From: Welwitschia mirabilis
Taxonomy: Eukaryota; Gnetophyta; Gnetopsida; Welwitschiales
Direction: 5' to 3'
DNA: 64,000 nucleotides
NCBI GenBank assembly: GCA_051453625.1
Contig: JBOZIK010000001.1
Span: forward strand, 167,000,864-167,064,863
The position numbers and the translations under genes are program-made. Shown in pieces: positions 24,130 to 34,588 of this stretch. The first letter of the stretch is position 1. Each line of letters starts with the position of its first letter. The notes below the pieces were generated by a model, which did not search any database, was not told the DNA's origin, and saw nothing but the letters and a program-made list of their open reading frames with translations.

Positions 24130-24620
24130 TTGAGCTTTGTCTTACAATCATTCTCACTATGTCTTTCCTTATCATAGTAGGGATATTTGGTAGTTTTGTA
24201 TTTACAGAAGTGTTCTAAGTATCCCTAGATTTTACATAATTTTCATGACATTAGTATGTTTTCATAAGTAACTAATAGCATCTGATATTCCCATTTTGAC
24301 TAAAACTAAACTAATTTAATATTCTTTGTATTTTTAGATATCCAAGAAAAAATGCTAAGATAAATTAAGTTTCCTTCACTGATATATGGTTTATCTTGAT
24401 TAATCTACTAAAATTATAAGCTACTCATTTCAAAAGATATCCTTTAAAGAATTCAATAATGAATTTTGTGATCTTAACTCAAAGTAATACATTATCAAAA
24501 ATATGTTGATTGTATTAGGCCCTAGGCTTCCATGGGGTTAGGGCTAAATCCCTTGTTTCAAATAACTAGGGATCCTCCACTATTATTTTATCCCTATTCA
24601 TTTCCAGTTAAAAGTAAAGA
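24130..24620 (-). pseudogene. LINE-2 ORF1 remnant (DUF4283-like, CCHC knuckle)
   Basis: The minus strand reads VEDP, stop, LFETRDLALTPWKPRA (about 24,580-24,515) followed by VKITKFIIEFF, matching the DUF4283 core ('PWLF...L.L.PW.P' then 'LWV...GLP.EFW'). Around 24,210-24,135, CKYKTTKYPYYDKERHSEND followed by C matches a CCHC knuckle, with a Cys changed to Tyr and Gly to Arg. The segment up to 25,056 is probably the rest of ORF1 and the 5' region but shows no motif I can name. Confidence 0.7.
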
Positions 24621-25056
24621 TATGAAATTCATTAAGAAAATGCTAAATCTTCAATTAATTTTGTATCCTTTCATTTGAAGATTACCTAACAATAAACTAG
24701 ATCTAGTTGAGGATAAGGTCTCATCGATACAAAATGCCTCAAAAGATAAAATTAGAATCTAAACTTAGCTTCAATACATACTTGATCTAGCATGAACAAA
24801 ACTAATGTATCTCCTTACAAGGACTAGGATAAATGCTTCATGCTCCTCTCAATTGATTTTCTAAGTTTTTTAATCAATCTCTTACTACCATAAGACCTTT
24901 ACACCATCCCTACCATAACACAAAGCACTCCCTCTCTTTCTGACTACGAAACTAGCCTTCACAATTAGTTAGAAAGACATCGCTACACTCTGTAGTAATA
25001 TAGAGCAGATATCTTCTCTACTATAAAAATATTAGACATGATTATCCCCTAATTTC

Positions 25057-25091
25057 TTAAAGGATTAGTCTCTTATCCATTCCTCCCCCTC

Positions 25092-25139
<48 letters not shown>

Positions 25140-25262
25140 NNNNNNNNNNNNNNNNNNNNNNNNNNNNNNNNNNNNNNNNNNNNNNNNNNNNNNNNNNNNN
25201 NNNNNNNNNNNNNNNNNNNNNNNNNNNNNNNNNNNNNNNTCTCTCTCTGTGTATGTGTGTGT
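25057..25262. repeat. (CT)n microsatellite with unsized gap, right side of LINE-2 insertion
   Basis: After the candidate target duplication comes a CT array (25,094-25,139), a 100-N gap, then CT and GT repeats to about 25,263. The arrangement parallels the (CT)n(CA)n array at 14,684-14,773, though here the second repeat reads GT. The Arg/Glu repeat translation across it on the minus strand is a product of the microsatellite, not a gene. Confidence 0.85.
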
Positions 25263-25789
25263 GTTTTTTTTTTTTTTATAATCTTCATTTTCTTCCCTTT
25301 TTTTTTTCTTTTTTGCTTTTTTTCTTTGTTTTTTGAAATAAACAAGTTAAGGAAGTTTTTAGATGGGGTTACTCAAATGTACACATGTATATTCATCATG
25401 GTATGAATAGATGCTATGAAGGTATTTGGTAAATAGCATATTTTATCCCCTATGAAAATACTATTAGAAAACAAAAGGATGAAAAAAAAATGAGCCAAAT
25501 TTTCCAAAATTAAATTTCATTTCTTCAAAAATATTTTTTGTACTTATTACATTGAAGAGATTGCTTATAAGATAAGCATACCATTAGGGTTTTACCAGAT
25601 TTTTCATGTGTCTCTAGGTATAAGACCATGGTATGCATACAAACATTACCAATTCTTCCCTCAATGTAGAAATGCACTCTTTTTTAAGGAAAATCTAGAG
25701 TACATAAAGGAAAACCTTGGGATGGCCTACAGTAAAACCTTTTTAAAGGCATTATCATGTGAAGGGACTACTTCATTAAAGAAGCAGTC
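25263..25789. repeat. Dispersed repeat related to 44,650-44,830 (probable copia LTR sequence)
   Basis: The part from about 25,490 to 25,660 is similar to about 44,660-44,830. Both contain 'cttcaaaaatatt', 'cttataa', 'gcat.c.attagggtttta' and then 'ctaggt.ta'. Copia-2 pol lies immediately to the right on the minus strand, so this is probably its 3' untranslated region or 3' LTR. The 80-codon open stretch at 25608-25850 overlaps the repeat and the tandem array and is not regarded as a gene. Confidence 0.45.
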
Positions 25790-25935
25790 AATATACTACT
25801 ACACATCCTATAGTAGACAAGACTTATTATTTGCATTACATATCTTGTAATGCTAGGTTAAAAACTGTATTACACACCCTGTAGTACTAGGATATAATTA
25901 TACTACACATTCTATAATACTAGGATCAAGAGCAA
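25790..25935 (-). repeat. 31-34 bp tandem array near copia-2 3' end
   Basis: About four degenerate units; examples of the repeated core are 'cacatcctatagtag', 'cacaccctgtagtactagg' and 'cacattctataatactagg'. It is the counterpart of 16,855-16,975 near copia-1. Confidence 0.65.
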
Positions 25936-26269
25936 CTTTTCAATTAGAGCCTCACAAGTAAAATGAAGCTTACAATGTATAAGAGAAAAATGAGTTTAAA
26001 TTAATTCACTATCTATCTAATTTTGGATTGGAAATACTAGAACTTCTCTCAACCAAGTGGTTTAGTAAGGATATCAATAGTTTATTTTATGGTTATATAG
26101 TGTACTAGTTTAATAACTTTATTTTATATAATTTCCCTAATTTTTTGGATTGTAATGTGAAAGTGTTTTATCTTATCATAATGCACTAGATCTTTTTAAT
26201 ATGAAAATTGCTAGCAAATTATCAATGAAAAGCTTTATTACCTTAGAATATTTTAAGTTTACTACTTCT

Positions 26270-27500
26270 AATAATTTTATAAACCATTTGATGTCTCTAC
26301 ATGCTTGATAAGTAATTGTATATTCTACCTTAGTAGAAGATCATACTATACTTTTTCAATGCATTGACTACTAAGATAAAGGAGTTGCTCCCAAGAACAT
26401 GATATATCATGATGTTGCTAATGAGGTATTATTTTCTCTAGAAAAATTGGAATTAAAGTAGGCCATTATCAGAAATTAAGAGTTTCATTTATAGATTATA
26501 CCTAACCCTTTAATCTTCTTTACATATCTCAATACTCTCTTTGTAGCATTCAGGTGACTAACCTTATGCGCCTAAAGATATCGTAATAATACACTAATAA
26601 AAGAGGATATCTTAGGTCTAGTTTTAATTAAAAAAATTAGAATTCCTATTATTCTTCTACATTCAATCCTATTTTTAGGTTCTCAATCTTCATTAGCAAA
26701 TATTTTGACATTATTTTGTAAAGGCATTATAGCTTTTTTTATGTCTTCTAGTCCAAACTTCTGAATTAGATCTCTGATGGACTTCACATTTGTATTAAGA
26801 AGATTTCAACTTTTGCTAAATAATTTTTACACCTAAGTGAAATCTAGTCAATTTGAGATCAAAAATCTTAAATACCTTACTTAAGATAAATTTTGTTTCT
26901 TTTACATCTTCTTCATCACTTATAGTTATTAGCATATCATCTACATAATCCACTATGTATGTAGACTTTCATCCATTAAATTTTATGAATAATGTGATAA
27001 CTACATCTTAATAATCATATAATTTAAATCCACTAGAACTTAAATGATTTGCAAGCTTTGTGTACTAAGCTATTGGTACTTGTTTCAGCTCATATAAAGT
27101 ATTAATTAATTTATACACCTTATGTTCTTCGTCATTTTCTTCAAAACCCTTTGATTCCATCATGTAAAATTCTTCTTTTAAATCTCCATAGAAAAAGATA
27201 GTCTTTATGTTCAATTGATGAAGATTCCATCCTTTTTATGCTACCAAGGTAATTAATATTCTAATGATAGTCCATTTTGCTATTAGAGTGAAAAACTTGA
27301 TTATAGTTAAATCCTTTCTTTTTTTATAGGCCTAGGGTAATAAGCCAACCTTTATGTCACTTAATAGCATCATCTACATTATATTTATTGTGGAAAACTC
27401 ATTTGTTAGGTAATGTTGTCTACCCTAATAGAAGTTCTACTAACCCTCAAGTGCCATTTTTAATAATACTATGATATTCTTCTTATATAGATTTTATCTA
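26270..27500 (-). pseudogene. Copia-2 reverse transcriptase and RNase H remnant
   Basis: The minus strand reads KVYKLINTLYELKQVPIA (family form 'VCRL.KSLYGLKQAPR.W'), YTKLANHLSSSGFKLYDY, a stretch containing DYVDDMLITISDEEDVKET, then degenerate thumb and RNase H sequence down to about 26,270. The YVDDML box (26,931-26,947) keeps both catalytic Asp, in contrast to copia-1. Stops and short frameshifts elsewhere make the gene non-functional. In life it would copy the element RNA inside a cytoplasmic particle. Confidence 0.85.
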
Positions 27501-27959
27501 ATGATTATGTTGAGTAGCATTTTAAATGAGGTTGGCTCAATGGACGTTTTAGAGAGTAGATCATAACTAAGTACTCTGATGTTATCTCTAGGTAGTATCA
27601 GCTTATTCAGTTGAATAACCTACTGAATTGCTACTAGAACCATGATTAAGCATGCTGAGAGCACTAAATTGCTTAATTTCTAGGTTGCAAAAAAATCATA
27701 CAAATAGAAAGAATTGAAGCATAACTAGTAGCTAGATGTTCTCCCTTAACTATAGGACATTAAGCATCTAATATGGTTATTGGGTTAGTGAAAGGACAAA
27801 GATTTAAAGGATTAATTTCACAATCATGACTTGAAGTCACTGAAAAGATGACATCACAAGAAATAATGATCTTATGATGCTCTAGGAGATACACTTAATA
27901 ACCCTTCTAGTTAGTTGGATATCCTACAAAGATGCCAATGTATGAATGTGCTTTAAATT

Positions 27960-28700
27960 TATCATAATGTTCGTATGGAATATGAATGTAGAACTTGTAG
28001 TAAAAAATACAAAACTTGTTTAACTTTAGGTTGTATCCATATAGTTTTTATCTTAATATACTCCTTTTTTAGTAAATCAACTAATATTTTTATTAAGATT
28101 ACTACTATATTCATTGCTTCACCCCAAAGATAGATCATATAACCACTAAAATATATCATGAAATAAGTCATACACATCATAGTATGATTAAATATATTTA
28201 CAATTACATTTTCTTGAGGTATCCTAAGGTAGATATTTAAATGTTAAATTTCTTCAAATATGAGAAAATCTTTGAACTTTATAGATGTGTATTCACGATT
28301 ATTATTTGAGTGAAAACCTTTAATTTAAGACTTGGCTTGCTTTTTTACTTTAGTTTTAAACTTCTTAAAAATATCTAAAGTCTAGGATTGGATTTGATAT
28401 AAGTATATCCAAGTTATTTGAGGATAGTTATTACTACGAGAGAGAAATATTTAGATAGTAGAAACTTGCATAGAACCACATAGATCATTGTGTACAAGAA
28501 AAAGCTTTCAATCAGTATGTCTTTTACTTGGTGCAAACCATGATCTAGTTTCTTTTCCCATAATACATGCTTTACACTTAAGAAAATCCCATGGAATGGA
28601 TAAAAGAAGCTAGTGATCATTCTTATGCATTATATTCATCATATGAGGAGTAGGATATCCTAGCCAAGCATGCTATAATAGCAAGGGAGATATTTCATCT
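27960..28700 (-). pseudogene. Copia-2 integrase remnant with GAG-pre-integrase segment
   Basis: The minus strand reads HAWLGYPTPHMMNIMHKNDH (28,680-28,615; the 'LWH.RLGHPS' zinc-binding start, with the second His now Tyr), KCKACIMGKETRSWFAPSKR (28,577-28,518), then FLVHNDLCGSMQVSTI, where the Asp of 'HNDLCG' (28,475-28,492) is the first catalytic Asp of the integrase triad. Further down, LWGEAMNIVVILIKI (28,160-28,115) matches 'FW.EA...A.YLINR.P'. Stops occur within the stretch. The family cuts and joins cDNA to the chromosome. Confidence 0.85.
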
Positions 28701-28849
28701 TCGGAAACTATGTAAGCAATCTCTTACATTTTGACACAACTATGAAGATGAAGGATTTTTCCATCTAAGTAGTTCTTCATGATCAGTTGCTAATTGCTAT
28801 TATAAATATCTGAAGTGATTTATCATGGAAATAGAGTGATCTTTTTGCA

Positions 28850-29080
28850 TCTGAGTAGAAATTAATAGAAGATGAAACCCTGAAAAAGAAACATACAAAA
28901 TAGGAGAAATAGTTTATAAAGAGAGTGATGTCAAGTTAAGGGTGACTAAACTATAGCCTTCCATAAGAATCATAGTTTTGTTTGCTAAATAAACATGACT
29001 TGGATCTTCAATGAAGTCATTAAAATAATTATACTAATAAATCATGTGATGAATTGCACTTCTATCACTCATACCCATAG
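28850..29080 (-). pseudogene. Copia-2 protease remnant
   Basis: The minus strand reads HHMIY, stop, YNYFNDFIEDPSHVYLANKT, then MILMEGY and TISPILYV, ending FHLLLIS. This matches the copia aspartic protease after its active site ('SGAT.HM', 'V...dG....V.G.G', 'I..VL.VP.L..NLLS'). The catalytic Asp-Ser-Gly triplet is not recognisable. It lies just upstream of the GAG-pre-integrase segment, as expected. Confidence 0.65.
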
Positions 29081-29150
29081 AGTCAGAATTATGAAAATTA
29101 CATTTGATTTAGAACTTTTTAATATTATCAAGAGAATCAAATGCTTCAGT

Positions 29151-30184
29151 AATTGTAATATTGTGATCTACTTATACCTTAAACTTAGTAAATTCTGAAT
29201 TTTATTAAATCTATGTTTCTTGGTGATAATATCCAAGTGGACCCTACCACTGTATCTCCAACCTTTACCTAGTGTACCTTTGATTATTAAGGCATACATG
29301 GGAATTTAGACTTAGGACACTAAAGATGTTTTCACTTAAGAGAGACATGATTCTTTGTTTGACCCGAACTTCATAGTTATAGTACTTAAGACTACATAAT
29401 AAGCTTCAGAAGATAGCGTAGATTCTACAATAGGTTTCTATCTACGTAAGGCTTCTCGTGTTCCCCACCAACTAAAACTTATTACCATTAAAAATGTTAA
29501 GTAATTAAGGAATGAAAAGTAATTTTCCTTTTTATGACTTAAATTAAGTAAGATTAATAGAATTATTAAGTATGATAAGAAATTAAAGACCAACACATAG
29601 TAAAAGAAACTGATTATGGTATAATTAAGCTAGAAAAATCTTACTCACCATCTAAGTTATATTAATTTATCTAAATCACAAAAATAGTCTAAGATAAAAA
29701 AATAAATCAAGCCAAGGAATCTTGCTTCACATCCCAACTTGACTTAGTAAGAGAGATTTGGCTTATAATATTAAAAAATACCAAAGAAAACTCAGAAAAA
29801 CTTAAAAGAGTGTAAAAGTGAGGTCATAAAACAGAAAGAAAAAGAGCTAAAAAAATTAAATAAATAAAGGGATCTTACTTACATCATGACCTGATTTGAT
29901 GGAAAAAATTAAGTTTTGGATTTACAAATTTAGTGGAAAACCCAAAAAACTCAAAAAAAAAAGGCTAAAAATGCTTTAAGAACAAAGAAATGCATAAAAT
30001 GTGCATATGTCTGAGAGAAAGAGAGCTAAAAACTAGACAACTACTAACTAATGTGCATGTATGCAAAACTAGATAATAGCCAAGCAATGGCTTAGAAAAA
30101 CCTGCATGTGAATAAAACAGAGCTAAAAGCATAGTAATACCTAGGAATTCTGCATATGTAAAAAAGGGGAAAAAAAGTGGTGGC
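29151..30184. other. Unassigned, probable copia-2 gag/5' region
   Basis: No motif was identified on either strand. Position upstream of the minus-strand protease suggests decayed gag and 5' region of copia-2. The open stretches at 28995-29198 (plus) and 29965-30186 (minus) show no recognisable family. Confidence 0.4.
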
Positions 30185-30290
30185 ACAAATTTAAAAATTT
30201 AGTCTTTGCAACTTGTGTATTCAAACTTGTGACTTGTAGATTTATGGGTCAATACCTTCACCGCTACACCAAATGTAGTGTTGGTGTTTA
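30185..30290 (-). repeat. tRNA-derived (SINE-like) fragment
   Basis: On the minus strand an A-box-like 'tagcggtgaaggta' (30,253-30,266) is followed about 25 bp later by a B-box-like sequence containing 'gtttgaatac' (30,215-30,228), with a tRNA-like middle 'gacccataaatc' between. The B box differs from the canonical GGTTCGANNCC mainly by C-to-T and G-to-A changes. No complete cloverleaf with an acceptor stem was found, so this is not called a tRNA gene. An old tRNA-derived SINE is the likeliest source. Confidence 0.4.
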
Positions 30291-30517
30291 AAATACATAG
30301 AAAAATAATGAAAAATAAATAGCTTATACTATGTTAGAACATGGTGGTCTTCCTTAGTAGCTAACATTAGGAGGTAGTACAATTGTATGCAATTAATACA
30401 CTATGTGAAGGTGATCAAGGGGCAAACTAAAAACAATATAGTTAAACTTGACTGTGTAGAGTAGTATGTAAATAAAAGTGAGAGAAAGATAACCAATAGA
30501 CATAGGGAGTGGAGCAA

Positions 30518-31770
30518 TGTTTACATGTAAAAATTGGCATTCATATTAAGTGTTTCAGGCCAATTTATTATAAGTGAAGACATGAATTTAATTATTTTAA
30601 TCATAAAATATGTCTTCTATTATGTTTACAATAAAATTTAATATTATGTTCTTCTTTATATTAATTGTAGATCTTTAGCCACATTCTATAACATGTGATA
30701 AAAGATGGACATAATTCTGCATTAAACAATGGTGGTGATGGATACATGAGGTGGTGACACATAGTAGTAGCATTGGAAGACATGTTGTAGAGGTATGTGG
30801 AGGTGGCACTAGATACATATGGCAATCGTACCAATTGGAAACGGATTTTAGCTCTAAATAACATGTGTTAAACTCATCATGACTAAGATTCCATGTAATG
30901 TTATATGATGATCTTCACCAAATACTATGAGACAACCTCCACCAAATGCTACAAGATAGAATCTTATCTAACTAATGTTAAATGATGAAGATTCTACCTA
31001 ACACTATAAGCCAAGATTTTGTAACCATCTCTCAACTCATCCATCCCTATAAAAGGCTCTTGAATCCTTCATTATATCCATCTTTGCTTTGGAAAAATTG
31101 TAGCACTTACGAGCATTAACTTGTGATGGATTTTAAGGCAACTCTTTAGGTGAGTAAGCTAGTTTTTGAAGATTATCTGAGGAGTTCTTCTTCCTTCTTC
31201 TTCTTCTTTTGCTATAAGATTATTCTTATTTTGTCATATAGAAGTAGTTTTCTTTGATTTTGATTTATGAATAATGTCATAATTGGAATGCTTAGGTAAT
31301 TTGCTTATTATTAAGTTTATTTCATTTGTGTGAATCACTTTTATCTCTTAGAATTTTAATTTCATAGATCTTAAGTGCTTTAGAATTCCTCACATTTTAT
31401 TGTTATTTCAAGATTAAAGTATTAAGTGAATTTACTAGTTATCATATGAAGGATGAGATTATACCCATGATTTAAGCCAAATGCATTTGATAGTTTGAAG
31501 TGTTTATAGAAAAGGCTATTGTTTAATATCAAAGTGAAGGAACATTAAAGGATGAACCTTTAATACCTTGAAGTTAGTTTACCTTCCTTCTCTTTAAGAT
31601 GAACTTCAACCTTAAGAATCATTTAATCTCTTCTTCTCGTTTCTCTCTTTTTGTAACTGGCTTTAAAGTTAAATTGGTATAAAATTAAGCCAATACCCAA
31701 TGTTATCCCTAGGGAAGAATGATAGCTAAGTGAAAACTTAGCTTAAATCTAAGACATTGTACTACAATTA
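30518..31770 (+). repeat. 5' LTR of gypsy-1
   Basis: 1,253 bp, beginning TGTTTACATG and ending just before 'atagattttg'. Homologous along its length to 41,790-43,133 and 45,898-47,150; the latter has exactly the same length. The terminal dinucleotide is TA where CA would be expected, consistent with a C-to-T change. It contains a TATA-like box at 31,048-31,056 and an internal repeat region at about 30,895-31,015. The open stretch at 30661-30864 minus lies inside the LTR and has counterparts in the other LTRs only as broken frames. Confidence 0.85.
31048..31056 (+). promoter_or_regulatory. Putative TATA box in gypsy-1 5' LTR
   Basis: TATAAAAGG, conserved without change at the matching position in the other two long LTRs (42,416-42,424 and 46,432-46,440) although surrounding sequence has diverged. 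The LTR is the element's promoter region, so a TATA box is expected here. Confidence 0.6.
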
Positions 31771-31778
31771 ATAGATTT

Positions 31779-31796
31779 TGACATATTTGCTATGGA
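31779..31796 (+). other. Primer-binding site remnant of gypsy-1
   Basis: Eight bases after the LTR end, 'tgacatatttgctatgga' aligns without gaps to the 18-base complement of the tRNA-Asp 3' end used by Athila-type elements. It differs at about half the positions. The identification rests on position and on the better preserved copy in gypsy-2 (47,159-47,176). Confidence 0.5.
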
Positions 31797-31874
31797 TAAT
31801 AACACAATAGTAGCTTAAAGGAGTACTATTTTTTCTTTTTTTTGCAAGTTCTGTACATAGTTTTTATTTCTCTA

Positions 31875-32760
31875 GTGGTAGGTACTATTCCTTCTTCTAG
31901 TGATATTCAAATTAGTTCTTTTTCTTTTTCTTTGTATGTTTCTTTTTTTTTTGTATGTTTCNNNNNNNNNNNNNNNNNNNNNNNNNNNNNNNNNNNNNNN
32001 NNNNNNNNNNNNNNNNNNNNNNNNNNNNNNNNNNNNNNNNNNNNNNNNNNNNNNNNNNNNNNNNNNNNNNNNNNNNNNNNNNNNNNNNNNNNNNNNNNNN
32101 NNNNNNNNNNNNNNNNNNNNNNNNNNNNNNNNNNNNNNNNNNNNNNNNNNNNNNNNNNNNNNNNNNNNNNNNNNNNNNNNNNNNNNNNNNNNNNNNNNNN
32201 NNNNNNNNNNNNNNNNNNNNNNNNNNNNNNNNNNNNNNNNNNNNNNNNNNNNNNNNNNNNNNNNNNNNNNNNNNNNNNNNNNNNNNNNNNNNNNNNNNNN
32301 NNNNNNNNNNNNNNNNNNNNNNNNNNNNNNNNNNNNNNNNNNNNNNNNNNNNNNNNNNNNNNNNNNNNNNNNNNNNNNNNNNNNNNNNNNNNNNNNNNNN
32401 NNNNNNNNNNNNNNNNNNNNNNNNNNNNNNNNNNNNNNNNNNNNNNNNNNNNNNNNNNNNNNNNNNNNNNNNNNNNNNNNNNNNNNNNNNNNNNNNNNNN
32501 NNNNNNNNNNNNNNNNNNNNNNNNNNNNNNNNNNNNNNNNNNNNNNNNATTGATGGGTACTAGTCCTTTTTCCAATGATTCCCAAACTAGTTCTTTTTCT
32601 TTTGCTTTGTGTGTTTCTTTTTTTTTTTTATTTACCTCTTTCTAGTGGTTAGTACTATTCCTTTCTAGTGATACCCAAACTAGTCCATTTTTCCTTTATT
32701 TTATGTACTTTCTAGTAATTAGTACTAGTCTTTCAAGTGTTACTTGAACTAATCTAGTTT
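31875..32760 (+). repeat. Leader tandem repeats of gypsy-1 (~65-90 bp unit, with gap)
   Basis: Repeated units carry 'ggtactattccttcttctag' or 'ggtactagtccttttt', then 'tgatacccaaactagt', then a T-rich run. Starts are seen near 31,878, 32,553, 32,645 and 32,712. An N run of 587 lies inside the array (31,962-32,548), so the true unit number is unknown. Gypsy-2 has only about two such units (47,240-47,400). The open frames called across the N run are artefacts. Confidence 0.65.
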
Positions 32761-33689
32761 TTTAAGGTTTTTATCTTTATTTCCTAACTTATCTTCTACA
32801 AGTATAACATTTATTTATAGGTTGCTTTGGAGTTAAGAAAACTTAAAAATCTTAGAATTTTTTAATCAAACTTTATGTTGCATTTCATGTTTTTCTTTTC
32901 CTACTATATTTTTTGCATTTTTGCATGTTTTAGTTTCTGTTTCTATGTTTCACTTTTTGCCTAAAATGTTATAACTTTCTTAATTTTTTTTCTCATGAAT
33001 TCATTACATTGGATTCAATTTTATTCACATTCATTATCTCTGTTTTATTTCATTTTGAGACCAAAACTACTTTCATTTGACAATCAATCGAAAAACCACT
33101 ATGCAAAAATCGATTTCATTCTATGAAACCTTACTAGTACTACCATCATTCTATCCCAAAACACTCTATTCTCTTTAGAGAACTTTCCTTATAACTTCTA
33201 CGACCCTATTAACTTATAGGTCCTAAGAAATTTCCCTTGTTTATTAACTAAAATCTTCTTGTAATCACCTAAATGTATTTCTTGCATGACCTAAACTCAT
33301 GATACAATAGGAAGATTAAACCAAAATAACATAAACTTTTTTTTTACTGATCATGAAAGGATGAGACAACTTAGAATCCAAAACCAAGCTTGAAATGACT
33401 CTCAAGAATAAACCTCAACTACACAAAATAACGAAAATAATTAAAATGGCTTACCACAACATAATCAAAATGATACTTTATTTCTTTGATGAATTCTTGT
33501 CAAATCACAAAATGCTCAATAGGTTAACAACATATTATTTCACCTAAAAAGCAATCAAATGGCAAGATGTCATCACCGTTGCCAACAATCAACCTAGGCA
33601 AACCCTTTACGATTACCCCAACCACAAGGCCTAGGTACACCTTCTTGTATAGTGCCACCATCTATTAACTAGAGGCTAGATTTCAAACC
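32761..33689 (+). other. Gypsy-1 leader and N-terminal gag region, unresolved
   Basis: Lies between the leader repeats and the first clear gag motif. It is collinear with 47,400-48,140 of gypsy-2 (for example 'tgcatgaccta', 'gataacataga' and 'caagaatgaaac'-like landmarks), so it belongs to the same internal region. The start of gag is probably within it, but decay prevents choosing a start codon. Confidence 0.5.
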
Positions 33690-34512
33690 TTCTACCATTC
33701 AACTCTTTCTCCATTTCCATGGCCTTGAATCTAAAGATCCATATCTACATCTTAAGGAATTTAAGTGTGTCTTATCAACTATCCCTTAGTATCCAAATAC
33801 TCATAATGCACTTAGACTTACTTTGTTCCCCTTTTTCTTGAAAAAGAAGGAAAAATCTTGGTTATACATCCTAAAACTCTTTTCCATTACAAATTGTATG
33901 AACTTGAGCAAAGCCTTCGTCTCTAAGTTCTTTCCTAGTTACAAGATAAATACCCTTAGGAAAGAGATCATGAACTTTCAATAGAAGGATCATGAAACCT
34001 TTTTTAAAACCTTAGAAAGATACAAATATCTATTATTAAAATGTTTCTAACATGTTTTTGAATTGGGAAGGAAGATAAGTTTCTTCTATAATGGGTTGTC
34101 CACAAATAACCATCAACTAGTGAAAATGATGAGCCATGGTAATTTTCTAAGCATGCCCTTGGATGAGATTTGAAAATATTTAGAAAGTGCTGCTGAGAGC
34201 ACAAAAAATTGGAAGAAACCTATATAAACCTTAAGATCAAATCATCCAATTAGATTAATTAGTATCTTTAAGATCCTAGAAAACTTTGAAATGAATAACA
34301 AAATTAATGAACTAGTAAGAAATTTAAAATAATTAACCACCTCACCTTTAAACTCACCTATGGTTGCTAAACCTGAGTATTTATTCTGTCATATTAACAC
34401 TCATAAAATCGTTGAATGTCCATTAATCCCTTTATTTCAAAACACAGTTAATGAATAAGTAAACACAATAAGACAATAATAGAAAAATCCCAAGAACAAA
34501 CCATGCTTAAAT
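33690..34512 (+). pseudogene. Gypsy-1 gag remnant
   Basis: The plus strand reads SISMALNLKI in one frame and FHGLESKDPYLHLKEF in the coding frame near 33,712-33,765, then NALRLTLFPFFLKKKEKSWL, MSHGNFLSMPLDEI (about 34,129-34,170) and CHINTHKIVECPLIPLFQN (34,387-34,444). The order matches Athila-type gag ('FHGL...DP..HL..F', 'RL.LFPFSL...A..WL', 'F..G.FL..T..EA', then the zinc-knuckle segment). Five or so stops are present. The segment ends at a 76-N gap; the matching part of gypsy-2 (48,890-48,960) carries the family's 'YNTYNP..Q.HP.FSW'-like block. Gag would form the particle and package RNA. Confidence 0.8.
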
Positions 34513-34588
34513 NNNNNNNNNNNNNNNNNNNNNNNNNNNNNNNNNNNNNNNNNNNNNNNNNNNNNNNNNNNNNNNNNNNNNNNNNNNN

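Larger units (their letters stand above)
18995..25056 (-). mobile_element. LINE-2: near-full-length decayed L1-type LINE
   Basis: On the minus strand this contains ORF1 (DUF4283-like and CCHC knuckle), ORF2 endonuclease, reverse transcriptase and C-terminal region, then a J-domain-like segment and an AT-rich 3' end. The flanks 'ttaaaggtta' (18,985-18,994) and 'ttaaaggatta' (25,057-25,067) are a candidate target-site duplication with one change. The uninterrupted counterpart of the site is around 14,646-14,655 ('tttcttaagc'), between the minisatellite and microsatellite of the related copia-LTR-like block. Length is about 6.06 kb, normal for a plant L1. No open frame survives. Confidence 0.75.
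25990..29150 (-). mobile_element. Copia-2: decayed Ty1/copia element, pol region
   Basis: Minus-strand order from 29,080 downward: protease-like segment, GAG-pre-integrase zinc-binding segment, integrase core, reverse transcriptase with an intact YVDDML box, RNase H. This is the copia order (integrase before reverse transcriptase), which separates it from gypsy. Downstream is a tandem array shared with copia-1. Clear LTR ends, primer-binding site and gag were not found; gag may lie in 29,150-30,180. Confidence 0.8.

Noticed and set aside
25073-25345. Minus-strand frame with Arg-Glu repeats and Lys-rich end.
   Set aside because: Translation of a (CT)n microsatellite, an N gap and poly(T).
30185-30290. 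A functional tRNA gene.
   Set aside because: No acceptor stem or paired T arm could be made; the B box is degraded. Kept only as a tRNA-derived fragment.
31842-32645. Long open frames on both strands spanning runs of N (also 38330-39313, 43481-44353, 53115-54164, 54354-55049, 56946-57674, 59534-60156).
   Set aside because: They are open only because N is not read as a stop; the few real residues at their ends show no gene. Only the sequenced parts matching retroelement motifs were kept.
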